This document shows positions 18,159 through 27,677 of a DNA stretch of 64,000 bases, in pieces. The notes beneath the pieces are model-generated. The model ran no database searches. It saw nothing but the letters and a program-made list of their open reading frames with translations, and was not told the origin of the DNA. Position 1 is the stretch's first letter. Each line of letters opens with the position of its first letter. Made by a program: the position numbers and the translations under genes. Source of the DNA: Pleurocapsa minor GSE-CHR-MK 17-07R (GTDB lineage: Bacteria; Chloroflexota; Anaerolineae; Aggregatilineales; Phototrophicaceae); assembly GCA_019359125.1 (NCBI GenBank), contig JAHHHY010000008.1, forward strand, positions 124,001 through 188,000, read 5' to 3'.

Positions 18159-19064
18159 TTAACTGAGGCTGACGTCCATCAGGTCGCGCAGCCAGTCACC
18201 AATCGTCCCGACTGCCATTGTCAGCAGAATCAGGATGATCCCGGGCATGATGGAAAGCCACCATGCAGACGAGAGATATTCACGCCCCTCGTTGATCATG
18301 ATTCCCCACGACGGTGTGGGTGGCTGGACGCCAATGCCGAGGAAGCTCAAGCCGCTTTCCAGCAGAATAATGCGTCCAACATTGAGCATCACGAGCACCA
18401 CAAGGGGAGCGACGAGGTTGGGAAACAAATGGAAGCGCATGATGTGTATCGTTGAAGCGCCAACCGCCTGCGCAGCGACGACGAACTCGCGCTCACGCAG
18501 GGAAAGCACTGAACTGCGCACCACGCGCGCATAAATCGGCCAGGTCGACAGCGCCGCCAGACCAATCAACACCGTGATTGATGTGCCCAGCACAAGTGCA
18601 ACCGACACCGCCAGCAGCAGAAACGGCAGCGCGAGCTGCACATCAACCAGATACATGATGATTTCGCTAACCAGGCCACGGGTATACCCGCTGACCAGGC
18701 CGAGGATCGTCCCCAGCAGCAGCCCGCCAATGCTGGCGAACAGGCTCACAGCCAGCGACACCTGCCCGCCGTATAGAATGCGGCTGAAAATGTCGCGTCC
18801 GGTGGCATCCGTCCCCAGGATATAGGCAGGGTCCTGGAATGGTTGCATCAGGCGGCCCCGCAGGTTAATCGTGCCGGGGTCATGTGGTGCAATCACGTCC
18901 GCCAGCAGCACGCTGACGATCAGCACCAGCAGTACGATGACGCTGAGTGTGACAGCGGGATTTGCCCGCCGCCGCCAGAACTGCCAGACGGCGCTCATCG
19001 AAAGCCGGCGCGGGCTGGACGGAGCCAGGGTGAGTATGGGGGATGTCTGAGCGAAGTCTGTCAT
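18159..19064 (-). CDS. ABC importer permease, DppC type
   Basis: 301 residues with an N-terminal cytoplasmic tail, TM1 (TLSVIVLLVLIVSVLLADVI), the family motif YILGTDATGRDIFSRILYGG and the coupling-helix EAA-like loop VAAQAVGASTIHIMRFHLFPN near 210. The C-terminal PTPSWGIMINEGREYL is typical of OppC/DppC. Its ATG overlaps the stop of the DppB-type gene (TGATG), so the two permeases are translationally coupled. It pairs with the DppB-type protein to form the translocation pore. No ATP-binding gene (DppD/DppF) is in the cluster. Confidence 0.9.
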   Translation of the reverse strand: MTDFAQTSPILTLAPSSPRRLSMSAVWQFWRRRANPAVTLSVIVLLVLIVSVLLADVIAPHDPGTINLRGRLMQPFQDPAYILGTDATGRDIFSRILYGGQVSLAVSLFASIGGLLLGTILGLVSGYTRGLVSEIIMYLVDVQLALPFLLLAVSVALVLGTSITVLIGLAALSTWPIYARVVRSSVLSLREREFVVAAQAVGASTIHIMRFHLFPNLVAPLVVLVMLNVGRIILLESGLSFLGIGVQPPTPSWGIMINEGREYLSSAWWLSIMPGIILILLTMAVGTIGDWLRDLMDVSLS

Positions 19065-19981
19065 CAGCGTTGTAACCGGATACGAGGATCGATCAGGGTG
19101 TACACGACATCGGCCAGTGTGTTGGCGATGCCGAAAGCGGCGGCGCTGAGCAGCACAATGGTCTGGATCACGGGATAGTCACGCCCGCCGATGGACTGCA
19201 CAGCCAGCAGGCCGATGCCCGGCCACGCGAAAACTGTCTCCACGATTGCAGAACCGCTGATGACGGCGGCAATTTGCAGGCCGATGATGGTCACAACCGG
19301 GACCAGCGCGTTGCGCAGCGCATGGGTATAGATGACGCGATAGTGGGAGAGGCCTTTGGCATGGGCTGTCTTGATGAAGCTTTCGTTCATCACCTCCAGC
19401 ATGGAGGCGCGCGTGAGGCGCAGGATGAAAGCCAGCGGATACATCGTCAGCACGAGGGTCGGCAGCACGAAATGCGCCAGGTTGTCGCGCCCAAAGGTGG
19501 GCAGCCATCCCAGGCGTACACCAAACAGCAGGATCAGCAGAATGCCGATGAGAAACGGCGGCAGCGACTGCGCGGCCAGGCTGAAGCTCATGATGAGGCG
19601 ATCTGCCAGTGAATCGCGGTGCTGCGCGCACCAGATGCCGATGGGAATCCCCAGGGTGATCGATGCGAGCAGCGCGGGAATGCCCAGCTCCAGCGTCGCC
19701 GGGACGCGTTCCAGCACAATGGTCAGGGCAGCGCGGTTGTAGACGATGGAGGTGCCGAAGTCGCCCTGAGCTAGGTTGCGCAGATAGGCCACGTACTGTA
19801 CGGGGACGGGCTCATCAAGCCCGAGAGAGGCACGAATACGATCATAATCTTCCAGTGTGGCCGTCGTTGGCAGCATCATAGCGATAGGATCGCCAGTGAG
19901 CCTGCCCAGCAAGAAGGTCAGTGTGACCACCCCAAGCAGCATCAGCAACGTGCGCCCAAGCCGTAAAACCAGAACCTGCAT
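19064..19981 (-). CDS. ABC importer permease, DppB type
   Basis: 305 residues: a TM1 signal-anchor (LLMLLGVVTLTFLLGRLTGDP), an extracytoplasmic loop with RASLGLDEPVPVQY, then five further helices. The EAA loop FIKTAHAKGLSHYRVIYTHALRNALVP is a textbook DppB/OppB coupling motif, and the terminal region VETVFAWPGIGLL is conserved. It is the first gene of the importer operon (permease, permease, binding protein). The upstream 19982-20441 interval separates it from a divergently transcribed gene. Confidence 0.9.
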   Translation of the reverse strand: MQVLVLRLGRTLLMLLGVVTLTFLLGRLTGDPIAMMLPTTATLEDYDRIRASLGLDEPVPVQYVAYLRNLAQGDFGTSIVYNRAALTIVLERVPATLELGIPALLASITLGIPIGIWCAQHRDSLADRLIMSFSLAAQSLPPFLIGILLILLFGVRLGWLPTFGRDNLAHFVLPTLVLTMYPLAFILRLTRASMLEVMNESFIKTAHAKGLSHYRVIYTHALRNALVPVVTIIGLQIAAVISGSAIVETVFAWPGIGLLAVQSIGGRDYPVIQTIVLLSAAAFGIANTLADVVYTLIDPRIRLQR

Positions 19982-20333
19982 GGATTTTCATTACCTGTGA
20001 GTGTGTTGACAGGCTGATTTGACCCGAAGCACTTTAAGCGGACGCGTGGGCCTGTATTAATGAACTAAGCGAGCTGTGTTAAGGCCGTGCATAGATTGTT
20101 ACAAGAGGAAATAATCTTGCGGGTATCTGTGTTGTTCGCGCGAATCAGTGGATTTATGGCATGGGAATGAAATCAGTCGGGAATAACCGCGTGGGGTAGA
20201 GTGTATTCAGACAGTGCCTAACGGCCATACGCGATGGCCAAACACGTCACAAAGGCAGCAACGAAGGCAACGCCTGTGCATGTGATGTTCAAGTATAACG
20301 CTAACAAGAGGCTTAGCAATATCCTGACTTTGT

Positions 20334-20373
20334 GCATTCATACGAATGCGAAATTAAAAAATTGGAGTATAAT
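20334..20373 (+). promoter_or_regulatory. Candidate promoter with palindromic operator upstream of the 214-residue gene
   Basis: A TATAAT box at 20368-20373 lies 68 bp before the ATG, within very AT-rich DNA. Just upstream GCATTC (20334-20339) and GAATGC (20344-20349) form a palindrome with a 4-nt spacer, where an activator or repressor could bind. No good -35 is seen. The rest of the 19982-20441 gap shows no gene. Confidence 0.4.
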
Positions 20374-20441
20374 GAGTGTGTGTTAAAAAATTAGTGAATA
20401 TTTTTTGCTATCTATTTTGTGGCACCCACAGGAGTTAACTC

Positions 20442-21086
20442 ATGAGTTACTTGAGAAGCCGTCTTTCAGCAGCAATGTGGTCCAGAGTGTTGGTTCTCTG
20501 GCTTATCCTCGCACTTGCAGGGCTTGTAGGGGGTGGCGGCGCGGTACTGTTCGGTCGCTCCATCCAGGATAACATTCGCGGCGAACTGGCAACTCAGCAG
20601 ATCAGGTTTGGGGCAGCCGAGCAGCTTAGCGAGGAAGAACGTGCGATCCCCGGACTGCTCGACAATGCCGGGCAACAGGTTACGACTGGTAATCAGGCCC
20701 AGATTTACTCACTGCTCATCGCATTACACATGCAGGAATCCGCCATAGAGGCAGGCTATCCGGATGCTTCTTACGCCACATTGGGCGGTGTCCAGCGCCA
20801 GTTGCGTGCCGAAGTAGCCGCAGCCACCGAAGCGGGCGATGAAGAAGCGATTGCAGCAGCACAGGAATCGTTGACAACGGTTTCCAACCTGCGCACGTCT
20901 ATGCAAACGGGAAGTACCCTGCGCGGAAACCTGCTCTCGGCCTATGGCTGGGACAACGTTGCCTCAGGTGTGATTGCAGCCGGTGTGTTTATCATGGTGC
21001 TCGGCATCGTCTTCCTGCTGCTGTTCGTCTATGAATGGCGTCTGGGTCACCTGCCTCAGGCTGATGCAAGCACGACCCGTTCGTAA
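20442..21086 (+). CDS. Hypothetical protein with two transmembrane helices flanking an Ala/Gln-rich exported domain
   Basis: 214 residues. TM1 (about 15-38, LWLILALAGLVGGGGAVLF) and TM2 (about 176-200, VIAAGVFIMVLGIVFLLLFVY) enclose a helical domain of ~135 residues rich in Ala, Gln and Glu (for example LRAEVAAATEAGDEEAIAAAQESL). A coiled coil facing the outside is likely. The domain resembles the periplasmic sensor part of signalling proteins in layout only; there is no kinase or HAMP domain. AGGAG stands 7 nt before the ATG, and a terminator follows, so it is a single-gene unit. I do not recognise the family. Confidence 0.65.
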   Translation: MSYLRSRLSAAMWSRVLVLWLILALAGLVGGGGAVLFGRSIQDNIRGELATQQIRFGAAEQLSEEERAIPGLLDNAGQQVTTGNQAQIYSLLIALHMQESAIEAGYPDASYATLGGVQRQLRAEVAAATEAGDEEAIAAAQESLTTVSNLRTSMQTGSTLRGNLLSAYGWDNVASGVIAAGVFIMVLGIVFLLLFVYEWRLGHLPQADASTTRS

Positions 21087-21157
21087 TGGTATCAACGCTT
21101 GCACGTTCAGGGGTACGCCAGATCCATCCCTGACAGACAAGACAAACGTTCATAAGG

Positions 21158-21188
21158 ACACTCCGCTGCAAGGCGGGGTGTTTTTTTG
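21158..21188 (+). terminator. Rho-independent terminator
   Basis: ACACTCCGC and GCGGGGTGT form a stem (one G-T wobble) around a short loop and are followed by seven T residues. It lies 72 bp after the 214-residue gene on its strand. Confidence 0.85.
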
Positions 21189-21361
21189 TGGGTCTGGAAC
21201 ACGAGTTAGCCTGCTGTACGGGGCGTTTTATCAGGCGAAAGAAGGCAAGCTGGACCCTTTTGCACTCTCCGGCGAAAATGAAAAAGCCAAAGAGAGGTCC
21301 ACGGACGCAACGCAGCGATCGCACACGAGCACGCAATCAGTCATTTGCAGGGGATGTATCT

Positions 21362-22267
21362 ATGTCAAGTTTGAGGGCGCGCCTCTTTTATGCGTCCATG
21401 AAGGTGTTTTTTCGCTTCCTGATGCCCGCTCAGGGGTCCGTGGAGACGTACCGTAAGGGAGCAGGCCAGCAGTTTTTTGAGCGTATGCCTGCCGGGATAA
21501 GCTGGGAAGTGGGGCACATTAACGGCGTGCCGGGAGAGTGGATAACGCCGTCGGAAGTCAGGACGGATCGCGCCTTGCTGTATTTGCACGGCGGCGGGTA
21601 TGTCGTCAGCACCCCGCACATTCATCGGCTGCTGGTGGGACGGCTGGCACACACCTTGTCGTGCCGCGCCTTTATGCCTGAATATCGTCTCGCGCCTGAG
21701 CATCCATTTCCGGCAGCAATTGAAGATGTGACGGCAGCTTATGACGGGATCCTCGAATCCGGATTTTCCGCCGCGCAGATTGTGGTCGCGGGTGATTCAG
21801 CCGGTGGAGGATTAACGGCGGCTTTGCTGCTGCATCTGTGCGAGATGGGCAAGCCGTTGCCTGCCGCGGCATGTTTGATTTCGGCGCTGCTCGATTGTAC
21901 GTTTTCCGGCAATCGCTTGCCTGAGCTGCAGCGGCGCGACCCTTATCTGCGCCTCAGCGATCTCTCCATGATGGCGAAACACTACTACACGGTGCATGAC
22001 CCCCGCAATCCATTGATTTCACCGCTCTGGGGGGATGTAAGCGGTTTGCCACCGTTATGTGTGCTGGCTGGCGAGAACGAGCTTTTATGCGATGAGGCTG
22101 TTCAGTTTGCGGAACAGGTGCGTCAGGCAGGGGGCGTGGCAGAATTGAAAATTTGGCCGGGCATGGTGCATGCATTTCCGCTCTTTGCCGGAATCATCCC
22201 CGAAGGCAAGATGGCTATCGCTGAAATCGGCGCGTTTTTCGAAAAACACCTGCCGCGCAACCCGTAG
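21362..22267 (+). CDS. Alpha/beta hydrolase, hormone-sensitive-lipase (HSL) family esterase
   Basis: 301 residues from the ATG at 21362, preceded by AGGGGATG; the longer in-frame extension is not family-like. The oxyanion motif LYLHGGGY (His76-Tyr80) and the nucleophile elbow GDSAGGG (Ser146) identify the HSL/family IV esterases. The acid lies in LAGENELLCDE and the His in MVHAFPLF. PEYRLAPEHPFPAA is a typical conserved block. Activity should be on short-chain acyl esters; the substrate is unknown. The protein is cytoplasmic. It ends 77 bp before a bidirectional terminator shared with the convergent P-type ATPase gene. Confidence 0.9.
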   Translation: MSSLRARLFYASMKVFFRFLMPAQGSVETYRKGAGQQFFERMPAGISWEVGHINGVPGEWITPSEVRTDRALLYLHGGGYVVSTPHIHRLLVGRLAHTLSCRAFMPEYRLAPEHPFPAAIEDVTAAYDGILESGFSAAQIVVAGDSAGGGLTAALLLHLCEMGKPLPAAACLISALLDCTFSGNRLPELQRRDPYLRLSDLSMMAKHYYTVHDPRNPLISPLWGDVSGLPPLCVLAGENELLCDEAVQFAEQVRQAGGVAELKIWPGMVHAFPLFAGIIPEGKMAIAEIGAFFEKHLPRNP

Positions 22268-22344
22268 TGGCCATCGTTGACTGATGATCTGAACGACTGT
22301 TAGTATCTTGCAAGACGCCCCGCGTTTCGGATTGCTTGACAGGA

Positions 22345-22384
22345 AAAGAAAAGAGGATAGCCACAAGCGTATCCTCTTTTCTTT
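22345..22384. terminator. Bidirectional intrinsic terminator
   Basis: A perfect 15-bp stem (AAAGAAAAGAGGATA with its complement) around a 10-nt loop, T-rich on both strands, between the convergent esterase and P-type ATPase genes. Reverse-strand readthrough ends in TTTCCTGTCAA, a tail also seen after the hairpin at 36347-36381. Confidence 0.85.
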
Positions 22385-22388
22385 CAAT

Positions 22389-24941
22389 TCACAGTTTTAC
22401 GGGTGACTCGGTCGCCCCGAAAAACCGCCCAATCCAGTTGCCGCGCCATGCTGCGCGCAAGACCAGCATCCACACCACCGCTGCTGCGGCGATCAACGCG
22501 TGGCCTTCGATCGGCAGCGGCAGCAGTTCGGCAAAGCTACGGAACGGCTCGATCAGCAGGATCGCGATAAAGGCCAGCAGCAGCACACCTGCGACCGCTG
22601 TTGGACGCCAGTCTCCACTGAATTCGTCACCGCCTACAAACCAGCGGATCGGTGGTTCGACGAACAAGACCAGCATCAGCCCCGTATAAACGAGAAATGT
22701 TGTCAGCGAGGTTTGCGCGGACAGCACAGCAATCTCCCTGATAAAGTCGTTGGGGGCAGAAAGATCATATGGGATTCCCGCGTATCGCTGGAACGACTGG
22801 ATCATGTCAGGCGTGATCGTAAGATGTAGTTCGGTCGCTGCGGTGATAAAGATCGCGCTGACATACACGATCATGCCAAAAACATAGGTGAACAGCGCGG
22901 CTGGAACGACAAAATGCGTAATCTCCTTCAGCAGGCTGCCTTTTGGCAACTTGCCTGGACGCGCCCACAGCGCCAGCACCAGCGTTGGCACACCAACCAC
23001 GAACAGCGACAGCAGCGTGCTGTGCTTGGGGACAAACGGAAAGCCCAGGTTAAGCAGGCTGATGCCGATGATGAATAACGCTGTGTAAGCAGTGCGGGTG
23101 AGGAACATCCGCAGGATGTCTTTCATGCCGTTGACGATGCGTTGCCCTTCGGTAAATGCCGGCGGCAGCGCCTCGAACGAGTCTCCCATCAGGATCATAT
23201 CGGCAACGTTACGCGTGGCGCTGCTGCCGCTCTGCATAGCGATGCCGATATCTGCCTTTTTCAGCGAAAGCACATCGTTCACGCCATCGCCCATCATGGC
23301 TACATAGTGTCCTTCCGCTTTCAGGGCATCGACGAGAGCTTCTTTTTGCTCCGGGGTGATGCGCCCAAATACCGTGTTTTCTACTGCCGCGCGTCGGAAC
23401 TCGTCTGGTGACATCAGTGCCAGATCCGTGCCGGAAACATAGGTCGAATCAGCGGGAAAACCCGCCTGTTTCGCTAGCGCTGCCACCGTTTGCGGATTGT
23501 CCCCGCTGATCACCTTGACAATGATTCCGTTTCCGCGAAATGCATCGAGCGTCTGCTGCAAATGCGGACGCAATTCGTCAGTGAAAGTGACGAATCCGAG
23601 CAGCGACAGTTCCGGCAGCAGAATCTTGCTGTCCTCGCTATGCAGCTTGACCGGCTGGGGATGATAGGCAAAAGTGAGAACGCGCTTGCCCTGTCCGGAC
23701 AGGGTGTTCAGGACGTTATCAGCCGACTCCGGCAGCGTCTTCAAATAGGGCTTGATCATCTCCAGCGCGCCGATCACGAACACGCCTTTGAGGTCGGCAT
23801 CATCAATGCTGACCGCACTCCATTTCAGCTTTGAAGAGAAGGTCACTTCATCGACCAGAGCGCGTTTTGTTCCGCCCAGGCGTTCGATGATTGCCTCGCT
23901 GGTCTTGTTGGTGGAGGATTGACTGCTGACGACATCGGCGAGCATCCGCTCAATTTCGGCGGAGGTTGTCTCAAATGGATGCACCGCATCGTAGAGGATG
24001 CGATTGGCGGTCAGCGTGCCCGTTTTGTCTGTACACAGCACGGTCACGCGGCTCAGGCTTTCGACAGCATTTGACTGCTGAACCAGTGCCCCCTGCTGGA
24101 CGATGCGTACCGCGCCCATGGCGTAGGCGAGAATGACCATGAAGAACAAGCCGTTGGGGACCAGGCCGAGAATTACGGCGGCAAACTGCACCTGGCGCAC
24201 AAACGGCGTCTGCGAAAGGATCGTCGCCAGCAGCAGCTGGAGCCCCAGGAAAATCGCCAGCGCCATAAGGAAGCGCAGAATCAGGCCGATCTCGCGCTGA
24301 AGCGGTGTTTTCGCCATCTGGAATTCACGGGCACTGGCGGTCAGTTTATTGGCGAAACTGTCATTGCCGATGCGTGTGACCTGATAGTAGGTTGTCCCAG
24401 ACACACAAAAACTGCCAGAGAGGATTTCATCGTTGGCGACTTTCTGGATCAGATCGGCTTCGCCGGTGAGCAGGGATTCGTCGATTTCAGCGCTGCTGTC
24501 ACCCACCACAACCCCGTCGGCCACCATTTGATCGCCAGCGCTGATTTTGATCAGGTCGCCAAGCACAACCTCGGTTGGATCAACTTCGCGCGCCTGCCCA
24601 TCGCGAATCAGGGTCACTTTGGGGCGGGTGAGCAGGGCGATCTTGTCAAGTTGACGCTTGGCGCGCACCTCCTGATAGATGCCGATGACCATGTTCAGGG
24701 CGACCAGCCCCACCCCGGTAATCGCGTCGCCTGCCCGCCCGATGGCGATCATCACTGCGCCCAGCGCAAACAGGATGATATTGATCGCATTGAAGACATT
24801 GCCGCGAATGATCTTGGCGTACGTGCGGCTGGTTTTCAGTGCGATCGCGTTACCCTGCCCCTGCTGTCGCCGCCTGATCGCTTCGGTTTCACTCAGGCCG
24901 CTGAAATCAGGAGAATGCGTCGGGGCATCAGATACGGTCAT
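22389..24941 (-). CDS. P-type ATPase, CtpE-like cation (probably calcium) pump
   Basis: 850 residues. The actuator motif LLTGEAD (about 158-164), the phosphorylation site CTDKTGTLT (Asp305), and the hinge GDGVNDVLSLKKADIGIAM are all intact. M4 reads LVPNGLFFMV, and the block GSSATRNVADMILMGDSFEALPPAFTEGQRI resembles mycobacterial CtpE, reported to import calcium. Ten hydrophobic helices in the usual 2+2+6 order are visible. There is no N-terminal heavy-metal domain and no CPC motif, so heavy-metal transport is unlikely. It is monocistronic and convergent with the esterase gene. The ion is inferred from subfamily only. Confidence 0.85.
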   Translation of the reverse strand: MTVSDAPTHSPDFSGLSETEAIRRRQQGQGNAIALKTSRTYAKIIRGNVFNAINIILFALGAVMIAIGRAGDAITGVGLVALNMVIGIYQEVRAKRQLDKIALLTRPKVTLIRDGQAREVDPTEVVLGDLIKISAGDQMVADGVVVGDSSAEIDESLLTGEADLIQKVANDEILSGSFCVSGTTYYQVTRIGNDSFANKLTASAREFQMAKTPLQREIGLILRFLMALAIFLGLQLLLATILSQTPFVRQVQFAAVILGLVPNGLFFMVILAYAMGAVRIVQQGALVQQSNAVESLSRVTVLCTDKTGTLTANRILYDAVHPFETTSAEIERMLADVVSSQSSTNKTSEAIIERLGGTKRALVDEVTFSSKLKWSAVSIDDADLKGVFVIGALEMIKPYLKTLPESADNVLNTLSGQGKRVLTFAYHPQPVKLHSEDSKILLPELSLLGFVTFTDELRPHLQQTLDAFRGNGIIVKVISGDNPQTVAALAKQAGFPADSTYVSGTDLALMSPDEFRRAAVENTVFGRITPEQKEALVDALKAEGHYVAMMGDGVNDVLSLKKADIGIAMQSGSSATRNVADMILMGDSFEALPPAFTEGQRIVNGMKDILRMFLTRTAYTALFIIGISLLNLGFPFVPKHSTLLSLFVVGVPTLVLALWARPGKLPKGSLLKEITHFVVPAALFTYVFGMIVYVSAIFITAATELHLTITPDMIQSFQRYAGIPYDLSAPNDFIREIAVLSAQTSLTTFLVYTGLMLVLFVEPPIRWFVGGDEFSGDWRPTAVAGVLLLAFIAILLIEPFRSFAELLPLPIEGHALIAAAAVVWMLVLRAAWRGNWIGRFFGATESPVKL

Positions 24942-25057
24942 TGGAGGTCTTCATTCTTGTGTTTCCGGCGGCAGGCAGAAAGCTTGTCGTCAAAGCAGGG
25001 ATTCAAAAAACATAATCTTTGGAGCATGTGCCTGAATCCCTGCCTTGCTCATTACAT

Positions 25058-25648
25058 CTACATCACCGATGACGTGTCATTCCTGGTCTGGACAATGTAC
25101 CCCAGAACCCCCAGGATCCCCATCGCAATCACAGTTATCACACCGGCAGTCGAGTCGGTGCTTACAGAGCCATGTGTAGGATCAATAAGGGGCAGGGTGA
25201 CGCCCAATGCAGTCGCCAGTGCTGCCACGCCACCGATAACCTGCGACGCTCCGGCAAACGCCGTTGCCACGCGAATCATGAGGTCGCCAATCAGCCCACC
25301 GATGACCCCACCGGTCACGGCCAGCACAACCGTGACAATCAACCCGACGATGCCTTCCAGATTGAAGGTATTGAGGGCATAGACCGCCACCGTCAGCCCG
25401 AGGGCGATACCGTACAGGATGTACGCAAACTTGTAAAATATTGAGAGGACGCCTGCGATGATGATCCCGCCGACGATAGATCCAGCAATCACAATGATGT
25501 CCGACTGTCCGGCCAGCAGACCGGAAACCACATAAAAGCCGATGACGAAGCCGACCAGCGCCAGCACGGCGCGATACAGCTTTTTGCCGGCAAAGCAGGC
25601 GATCAGACCGATCACCACCAACAGAATACCTGTCAAAATTGCCATCAT
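25058..25648 (-). CDS. Multi-pass membrane protein (DUF4203/TMEM198-like)
   Basis: 196 residues, almost entirely hydrophobic, with about seven helices rich in Gly, Val and Ile. The N-terminal GKKLYRAVLALVGFVIGFYV fits the TM7S3/TMEM198 (DUF4203) family. No catalytic residues are visible and the function is unknown. AAAGG lies 4-7 nt before tandem ATGs, so the start could be one codon later. It lies between the P-type ATPase and amidase genes on the same strand, but gaps over 110 bp argue for separate units. Confidence 0.65.
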   Translation of the reverse strand: MMAILTGILLVVIGLIACFAGKKLYRAVLALVGFVIGFYVVSGLLAGQSDIIVIAGSIVGGIIIAGVLSIFYKFAYILYGIALGLTVAVYALNTFNLEGIVGLIVTVVLAVTGGVIGGLIGDLMIRVATAFAGASQVIGGVAALATALGVTLPLIDPTHGSVSTDSTAGVITVIAMGILGVLGYIVQTRNDTSSVM

Positions 25649-25684
25649 GTTGCCTTTTTTTCAAAACCTGACATATTGCATATT

Positions 25685-25713
25685 GAGCCAGTTGGTGATT
25701 AGCCAACTGGCTC
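25685..25713. repeat. Perfect intergenic hairpin
   Basis: GAGCCAGTTGG and CCAACTGGCTC form an uninterrupted 11-bp stem with a 7-nt loop, between the amidase stop and the DUF4203-like gene. No run of T follows on the amidase strand, so termination is possible but unproven. Confidence 0.5.
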
Positions 25714-25774
25714 CACACCGATAATCATGGCGCGCGACTGCTTGTCTGTCGATCATTGCAGTCGCGCCTGAGTG

Positions 25775-27355
25775 TCACTCGAGGTCTGGCGTGACGCGCA
25801 ACATCGTCGCCTGTTCGAAAGCGTAGGCATAGGACAAGAGTTGAGCGTCGCTGCCCGCTTTGCCGATGAACGTCAATCCGACGGGCATTCCGTTAGCCCG
25901 CAGCCCAAGCGGAACCGAGATCGCTGGGTAATTCGCCGTTGCGTAGATCGTTGACTCGTAGTTGTTGAACGTAACGAGGACATCAACACCCATTTCAGCA
26001 AAAGTGGATTCGAGCGCCTCAATTGCAAAGGCGCGTACCTGTGTCGTGAAGTCGGCGTAATCGGCAGAATCGGCGAGGGTCGTATCGGCAACGGCACCAT
26101 CCAGCGCGCCCTGCCCAACCGGGATGCGGATGGTCGGGTCGGCCAGGTTGTAGGCTTGCAGGTCATCAACGCTGGCAACCGGCGCGCCAGCGTTGATGAG
26201 GTAGCCGATCAGGTCGTGGCGAATACCACCACCGATGAGTGTCAGCCCCACATTGTTAACCGTCGCTGCTGTGTCGCCAGACCAACCCGCCAGCGGAACA
26301 ATCGACGCCCCGAGTCCTTCCAGTGCGCCCGCAGCCCGATCGAGCAGTGCCTCGTTGTCGGAAAAGTCTTCAAAGCCACTTGGGTCAACCATGCTGACGC
26401 GAGTCAAAATTCCCCCTGCCAGTACGCCGACCTGAGCGCCGCTGAGGGAGGCAGCATCCAGGGTGGCCACATAATCTGCTTCGCTGGTATCAATGGCGTT
26501 GAGCAGAATAGCGACATCGGTCACGGTGCGCCCAATCGGACCCGCAGTGTCATTGTTCGTGACAAGGGGTATGATGCCTGCGCCGTCAACCACACCGTCG
26601 CCGGGATACATGCCGACCACACCGTTCCATGAAGCTGGAGCGATCAGCGAACCAGCGGTTTCGCTGCCGACGCTGACCAGCGTCAGATAAGCAGCCGTGC
26701 TGGCACCTGAACCCGCGCTCGAACCGGCAGGGGAAAACTGCGGGCCATGCGGATTGATCACCTGGCCGCCCACCGCGTTGAAGCCGGGTTGGTTGATATC
26801 AATGGCACCAGCAAATTCCGACAGGCCGGCTTTGCCCAGGATGACCGCACCAGCGGCTCGAAGCTGCGCCACCAGCGGCGCATCAGCGGCGGGGACATTG
26901 TTCAGCAGGATTTCCGACCCGCCTGTCGTATGCATGGGCGCGGTCGTTTCGATATTATCCTTCAGGTTAACCGGGATGCCGTGCAGCGCGCTCAAGATGG
27001 TGCCTTCTGCCAGCAACGCATCGGCGGCACGCGCTTCTTCGAGGGCATTCGGGTTCAGTTCAATATAGCTGCGCAGCGTGTCGTCATAGCGCCGAATGCG
27101 TGCGAGGAACCACAGGGTCAGTTCTTCGTAACTGAAATCGCCCCCCTGCACGGCGACCTGTACATCAATGATCGAGGGGGCACCCATGACTACTGCGCCA
27201 ATTTCGGCAGCGCGCTCTTCAGTAAATCCGGCCAGCGCCTCTTCAAACGGCGAAAAATCCAGCGGACGCAGACGTGGGGTTTGCTCCATCTGAGCACTGA
27301 CACTCCCGATTGCGAAGAAAAACACCATCGCCAGCAGAACACTTAGAAAACGCAT
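25775..27355 (-). CDS. Exported amidase (amidase-signature family)
   Basis: 526 residues from the ATG at 27355, chosen because it gives a clean signal peptide (MRFLSVLLAMVFFFAIGSVSAQ). The Ser-cisSer-Lys triad of the amidase signature is present: Lys in GIPVNLKDNIET, the cis-Ser in the GSSAGSGA loop, and the nucleophile Ser in VGSETAGSLIAPA. The usual GSDTGGS is changed to GSETAGS. The family hydrolyses amides such as aryl, fatty-acid or peptide amides. An extracytoplasmic location is uncommon for it and suggests scavenging or peptide deamidation. GGATAAC upstream could serve as a weak ribosome binding site. Confidence 0.85.
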   Translation of the reverse strand: MRFLSVLLAMVFFFAIGSVSAQMEQTPRLRPLDFSPFEEALAGFTEERAAEIGAVVMGAPSIIDVQVAVQGGDFSYEELTLWFLARIRRYDDTLRSYIELNPNALEEARAADALLAEGTILSALHGIPVNLKDNIETTAPMHTTGGSEILLNNVPAADAPLVAQLRAAGAVILGKAGLSEFAGAIDINQPGFNAVGGQVINPHGPQFSPAGSSAGSGASTAAYLTLVSVGSETAGSLIAPASWNGVVGMYPGDGVVDGAGIIPLVTNNDTAGPIGRTVTDVAILLNAIDTSEADYVATLDAASLSGAQVGVLAGGILTRVSMVDPSGFEDFSDNEALLDRAAGALEGLGASIVPLAGWSGDTAATVNNVGLTLIGGGIRHDLIGYLINAGAPVASVDDLQAYNLADPTIRIPVGQGALDGAVADTTLADSADYADFTTQVRAFAIEALESTFAEMGVDVLVTFNNYESTIYATANYPAISVPLGLRANGMPVGLTFIGKAGSDAQLLSYAYAFEQATMLRVTPDLE

Positions 27356-27422
27356 GTTGTTTGTTATCCTTGTTTCCATTTACCTGAGATGACCAATACG
27401 TAGATTTGCGGTTTGAAACGGA

Positions 27423-27677
27423 CTATGCTCGCCGGAGGACGCGGGCGATTGCGATGACAATAATCGCTCCCACCATCGCGGTCAGGATGTGACCAATGCT
27501 GAAGCCGGATTCAATCGGCTGAACCCCCGGCACCAGGGTCAGCACAAAGCCGCCGACGAAGCTTCCAATCACGCCAAGGATGATGTTGACAATCAAGCCC
27601 TGACGGCTCTTCATGACGATGCCCGCCAGCCAACCTGCAATCGCGCCAACAATCAACCACACAATGAAATTAACCAT
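27423..27677 (-). CDS. GlsB/YeaQ/YmgE family small membrane protein
   Basis: 84 residues with three hydrophobic segments and the family pattern: GAIAGWLAGIVMKSRQGLIVNIILGVIGSFVGGF then a C-terminal helix. Proteins of this kind (also called transglycosylase-associated) are induced in stress, but their activity is unknown. It lies just upstream of the amidase on the same strand (67 bp from the chosen start). The 306-bp gap 27678-27983 upstream is shared with the divergent kinase operon and shows no gene. Confidence 0.85.
   Translation of the reverse strand: MVNFIVWLIVGAIAGWLAGIVMKSRQGLIVNIILGVIGSFVGGFVLTLVPGVQPIESGFSIGHILTAMVGAIIVIAIARVLRRA

Noticed and set aside
22389-24941. Heavy-metal (CopA/ZntA-type) ATPase
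   Set aside because: No CPC motif in the transport helix and no N-terminal metal-binding domain; the helix reads VPNGLF and the C-terminal half matches CtpE-like pumps.
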